Part shown: one piece after another, positions 4,362 to 6,143 of the stretch
Layout of the letters: each line of letters opens with the position of its first letter
How positions within the stretch are numbered: position 1 is the first letter of the stretch
NCBI GenBank assembly: GCA_023231105.1
Contig: JALNWB010000206.1
Location: 1-6,143 of the forward strand
Length of the DNA stretch: 6,143 bases
Direction: 5' to 3'
Source: Ignavibacteriaceae bacterium
Lineage (GTDB): Bacteria > Bacteroidota > Ignavibacteria > Ignavibacteriales > Ignavibacteriaceae
Made by a program: the position numbers and the translations under genes
The notes under the pieces: model-generated
Seen by the model: only the letters and a program-made list of their open reading frames with translations
Told to the model about the DNA's origin: nothing
Database searches by the model: none

Positions 4362-6114
4362 TGCCTTTTTTCTTTTTGTTAAAACCTAAGCGTTTAAACC
4401 ATGAAAGCTTTTCGCTCTTTGGAGTTCCTTCTGATGACGATGTAGTTTTACCTTGTCCCGGTTTTTGTTCATTTGAGTTACCGTGCGGATGAGCCGTGTT
4501 ATGTTTTTTATTGTCATCGCGTTTGAAATGTGAATCACCCGATCTCTTCTGATATCGATCCGAAGCAGAAGGATCATTTCTCCATGCTTGAGATTTGTGC
4601 TTGGGAGCGCCGGTTTCGGCAGAATGAGTTTTACCACTCTGTTCCGTTTGTACCTTGGTGGAATGAGGTTGCTGTTCCATTTTGTTTTGTTGATCGGTCG
4701 ACTTCTTTATAAACGGCTTCTGACTATTTTCATATCTTGGATAACCGTCTCCCCGTTTATGTTTGATAAAATGGGGAATCTCTGCTGTACTCTTTTCTTT
4801 ATTTTTATCTTCAGGTGTTCCCGTCTGTCCGGTGGACCGGACATGTTTTTGTCTCTGATCGTTTTGATTTCTTCCTTGAGGTTTATTACCTGTAAACTTA
4901 TTCCGCGCAGGTTGATTGGAGCGATTCCCCTGTTGTCTTCTCTCAACGGGACGTTCAATTTTCGTATCCGCAGATATTATTTGCGCAAAAGGATAACCGC
5001 TCATTTCGGGAATAGGAGAATTTAGAATTTTATTAATATCCTTCAAGTAAGCCCGCTCTTCAACATCGCAGAATGAAATAGCAATACCGCTTAATCCTGC
5101 GCGTCCCGTTCTGCCGATGCGGTGAATGTATGAATCGGGAATATTCGGGATGTCATAATTAACCACCATAGCAAGCTGCTCAATGTCCAATCCGCGTGCG
5201 GCGATGTCGGTTGCGACTAAGACTCTTATTTTCTTATCCTTAAAATTTTGCAGCGCGCGTTGTCTTGCGTTCTGCGCTTTATCGCTGTGAATGGCGCTGG
5301 AAATTATTCCGGCTTCTTTCAAAAATCTTGATAAATTATCGGCGCCATATTTTGTACGCGTGAATACAATTACCGAATCAGCGTTATTCTCCTTTAACAG
5401 ATGGAGCAAAAGTCTCTTCTTATCTGGTTTGGATACAAAGTAAACGCCTTGTGTAATTGCATCTATCGTAGGAGATTCTGGTTCAATCTCAATAGTAACC
5501 GGTTCGTGTAAAAAGCTTGAAGCGAGTTTTGCTATTTCAGGCGCAAGCGTAGCGGAGAACAATAAATTTTGTCTCTTCTCCGGCAATACTTTAATTACTT
5601 TTTTAATATCGTGAATAAATCCCATATCCATCATCCGGTCGGCTTCATCTAATACGAATATTTTAACTTTGCTCAGATCTACCATTCTTTGATTGAGTAA
5701 ATCTAACAAACGTCCCGGAGTGGCAACAAGAATATCAACTCCTTTTCTCAGTTTATCTGTTTGAGGTTTTTGCGGAACTCCACCGAAGACTACTGCGCTT
5801 GTTAATCCGGTGAAACGTCCGTAAGTGGAAAAACTTTCTTTTATCTGCAAAGCAAGTTCACGTGTTGGAGATAGAATGAGCGCTTGAATTGGAAAGCTTA
5901 ACTGAGTATGATCTTTTTCTGCAGAAAGCATCTGGAGGATAGGAACTGCAAACGCTGCGGTTTTGCCGGTGCCGGTTTGAGCGGAACCAAGAATGTCGCG
6001 TCCCTCTAAAATTACCGGGATCGCTTGCTTTTGTATGGGTGTGGGAATTTCATAACCTTCAGCGGCTAACGCTTTTTTAATTGAGCTGATGATCTCTAAT
6101 TTTTCAAATGACAT
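4345..6114 (-). CDS. rhlE: RhlE-type DEAD-box ATP-dependent RNA helicase
   Basis: A cytoplasmic helicase expected to remodel RNA in ribosome assembly, mRNA decay or cold adaptation. Of 589 residues the first 375 or so form the two-domain core: Q motif TPTPIQKQAIP (about 23-33, Gln28), Walker A AQTGTGKT (45-52), PTRELALQ (83-90), TPGRLLD (132-138), DEAD (156-159), SAT (187-189), VIVFTRTK (248-255), ATDIAARGLD (301-310) and HRIGRTGRAG (331-340). The IHSDKAQNARQRAL segment at 275-288 favours RhlE over CsdA or SrmB. From about 385 the protein is a disordered tail of about 200 residues rich in Asn, Gln, Lys, His, Ser and Arg, ending in a basic LSWFKRLGFNKKKK segment. Such tails usually add RNA affinity. 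The start ATG at 6114 has AGGA about ten bases upstream. It is the first gene of an operon with ywbE. RhlE is the best subfamily assignment, while DEAD-box membership is certain. Confidence 0.94.
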   Translation of the reverse strand: MSFEKLEIISSIKKALAAEGYEIPTPIQKQAIPVILEGRDILGSAQTGTGKTAAFAVPILQMLSAEKDHTQLSFPIQALILSPTRELALQIKESFSTYGRFTGLTSAVVFGGVPQKPQTDKLRKGVDILVATPGRLLDLLNQRMVDLSKVKIFVLDEADRMMDMGFIHDIKKVIKVLPEKRQNLLFSATLAPEIAKLASSFLHEPVTIEIEPESPTIDAITQGVYFVSKPDKKRLLLHLLKENNADSVIVFTRTKYGADNLSRFLKEAGIISSAIHSDKAQNARQRALQNFKDKKIRVLVATDIAARGLDIEQLAMVVNYDIPNIPDSYIHRIGRTGRAGLSGIAISFCDVEERAYLKDINKILNSPIPEMSGYPFAQIISADTKIERPVERRQQGNRSNQPARNKFTGNKPQGRNQNDQRQKHVRSTGQTGTPEDKNKEKSTAEIPHFIKHKRGDGYPRYENSQKPFIKKSTDQQNKMEQQPHSTKVQTEQSGKTHSAETGAPKHKSQAWRNDPSASDRYQKRSGDSHFKRDDNKKHNTAHPHGNSNEQKPGQGKTTSSSEGTPKSEKLSWFKRLGFNKKKKGNGGKS

Positions 6115-6143
6115 CGGATAATAATCCTATAATTAGGTCATTA

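Noticed and set aside
4386..5025. Several open frames of 60-145 codons on both strands inside the helicase tail region
   Set aside because: They overlap the low-complexity tail of the DEAD-box gene in other frames, encode no recognisable motif, and are explained by the skewed codon content of that tail.

Overview
The window is AT-rich, double-stranded-coding bacterial chromosome with four intact protein genes, one tRNA and one gene-free stretch of about 470 bases. The gene set, the AT-rich non-coding DNA, the lipoprotein L,D-transpeptidase of the long LdtD/YcbB type, a short RecS-like RecQ and a RhlE-type helicase with an N/Q/K-rich tail suggest the Bacteroidetes/Chlorobi/Ignavibacteria group. 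An ignavibacterial genome is my best guess, but no marker in the window proves it.

Layout. Positions 44-115 encode tRNA-Lys(UUU) on the plus strand, followed by a hairpin and T-run that can end transcription in both directions. The minus-strand gene for a periplasmic or outer-membrane-anchored L,D-transpeptidase (208 to about 2040) ends against this terminator. A roughly 150-base divergent spacer separates it from a plus-strand recQ-family helicase gene (2259-3695). This RecQ stops right after its zinc-binding cysteines and has no RQC winged helix or HRDC domain. It has no ATG at its start.

From 3696 to 4166 there is no protein gene, but the stretch is not empty. It holds an imperfect inverted repeat with a G+C-rich edge, a perfect 34-bp palindrome, and what looks like a complete minus-strand small RNA gene. 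That gene has a TTGACA-N17-TATGTT promoter, a predicted start directly at a 10-bp hairpin with a CCCUCC loop, a short linker, and a 9-bp G+C-rich hairpin followed by TTTTATTTT. This is the most interesting item in the window.

The right end is a minus-strand operon: a RhlE-like DEAD-box RNA helicase (6114-4345) whose last codons overlap by 17 bases the start of a 64-residue YwbE/DUF2196 gene (4361-4167). The putative small RNA lies downstream of this operon on the same strand but has its own promoter. The DEAD-box/YwbE pair probably acts in RNA metabolism, RecQ in DNA repair or recombination, and the transpeptidase in cell-wall cross-linking. Apart from the helicase/YwbE overlap, the genes show no sign of forming a shared pathway.
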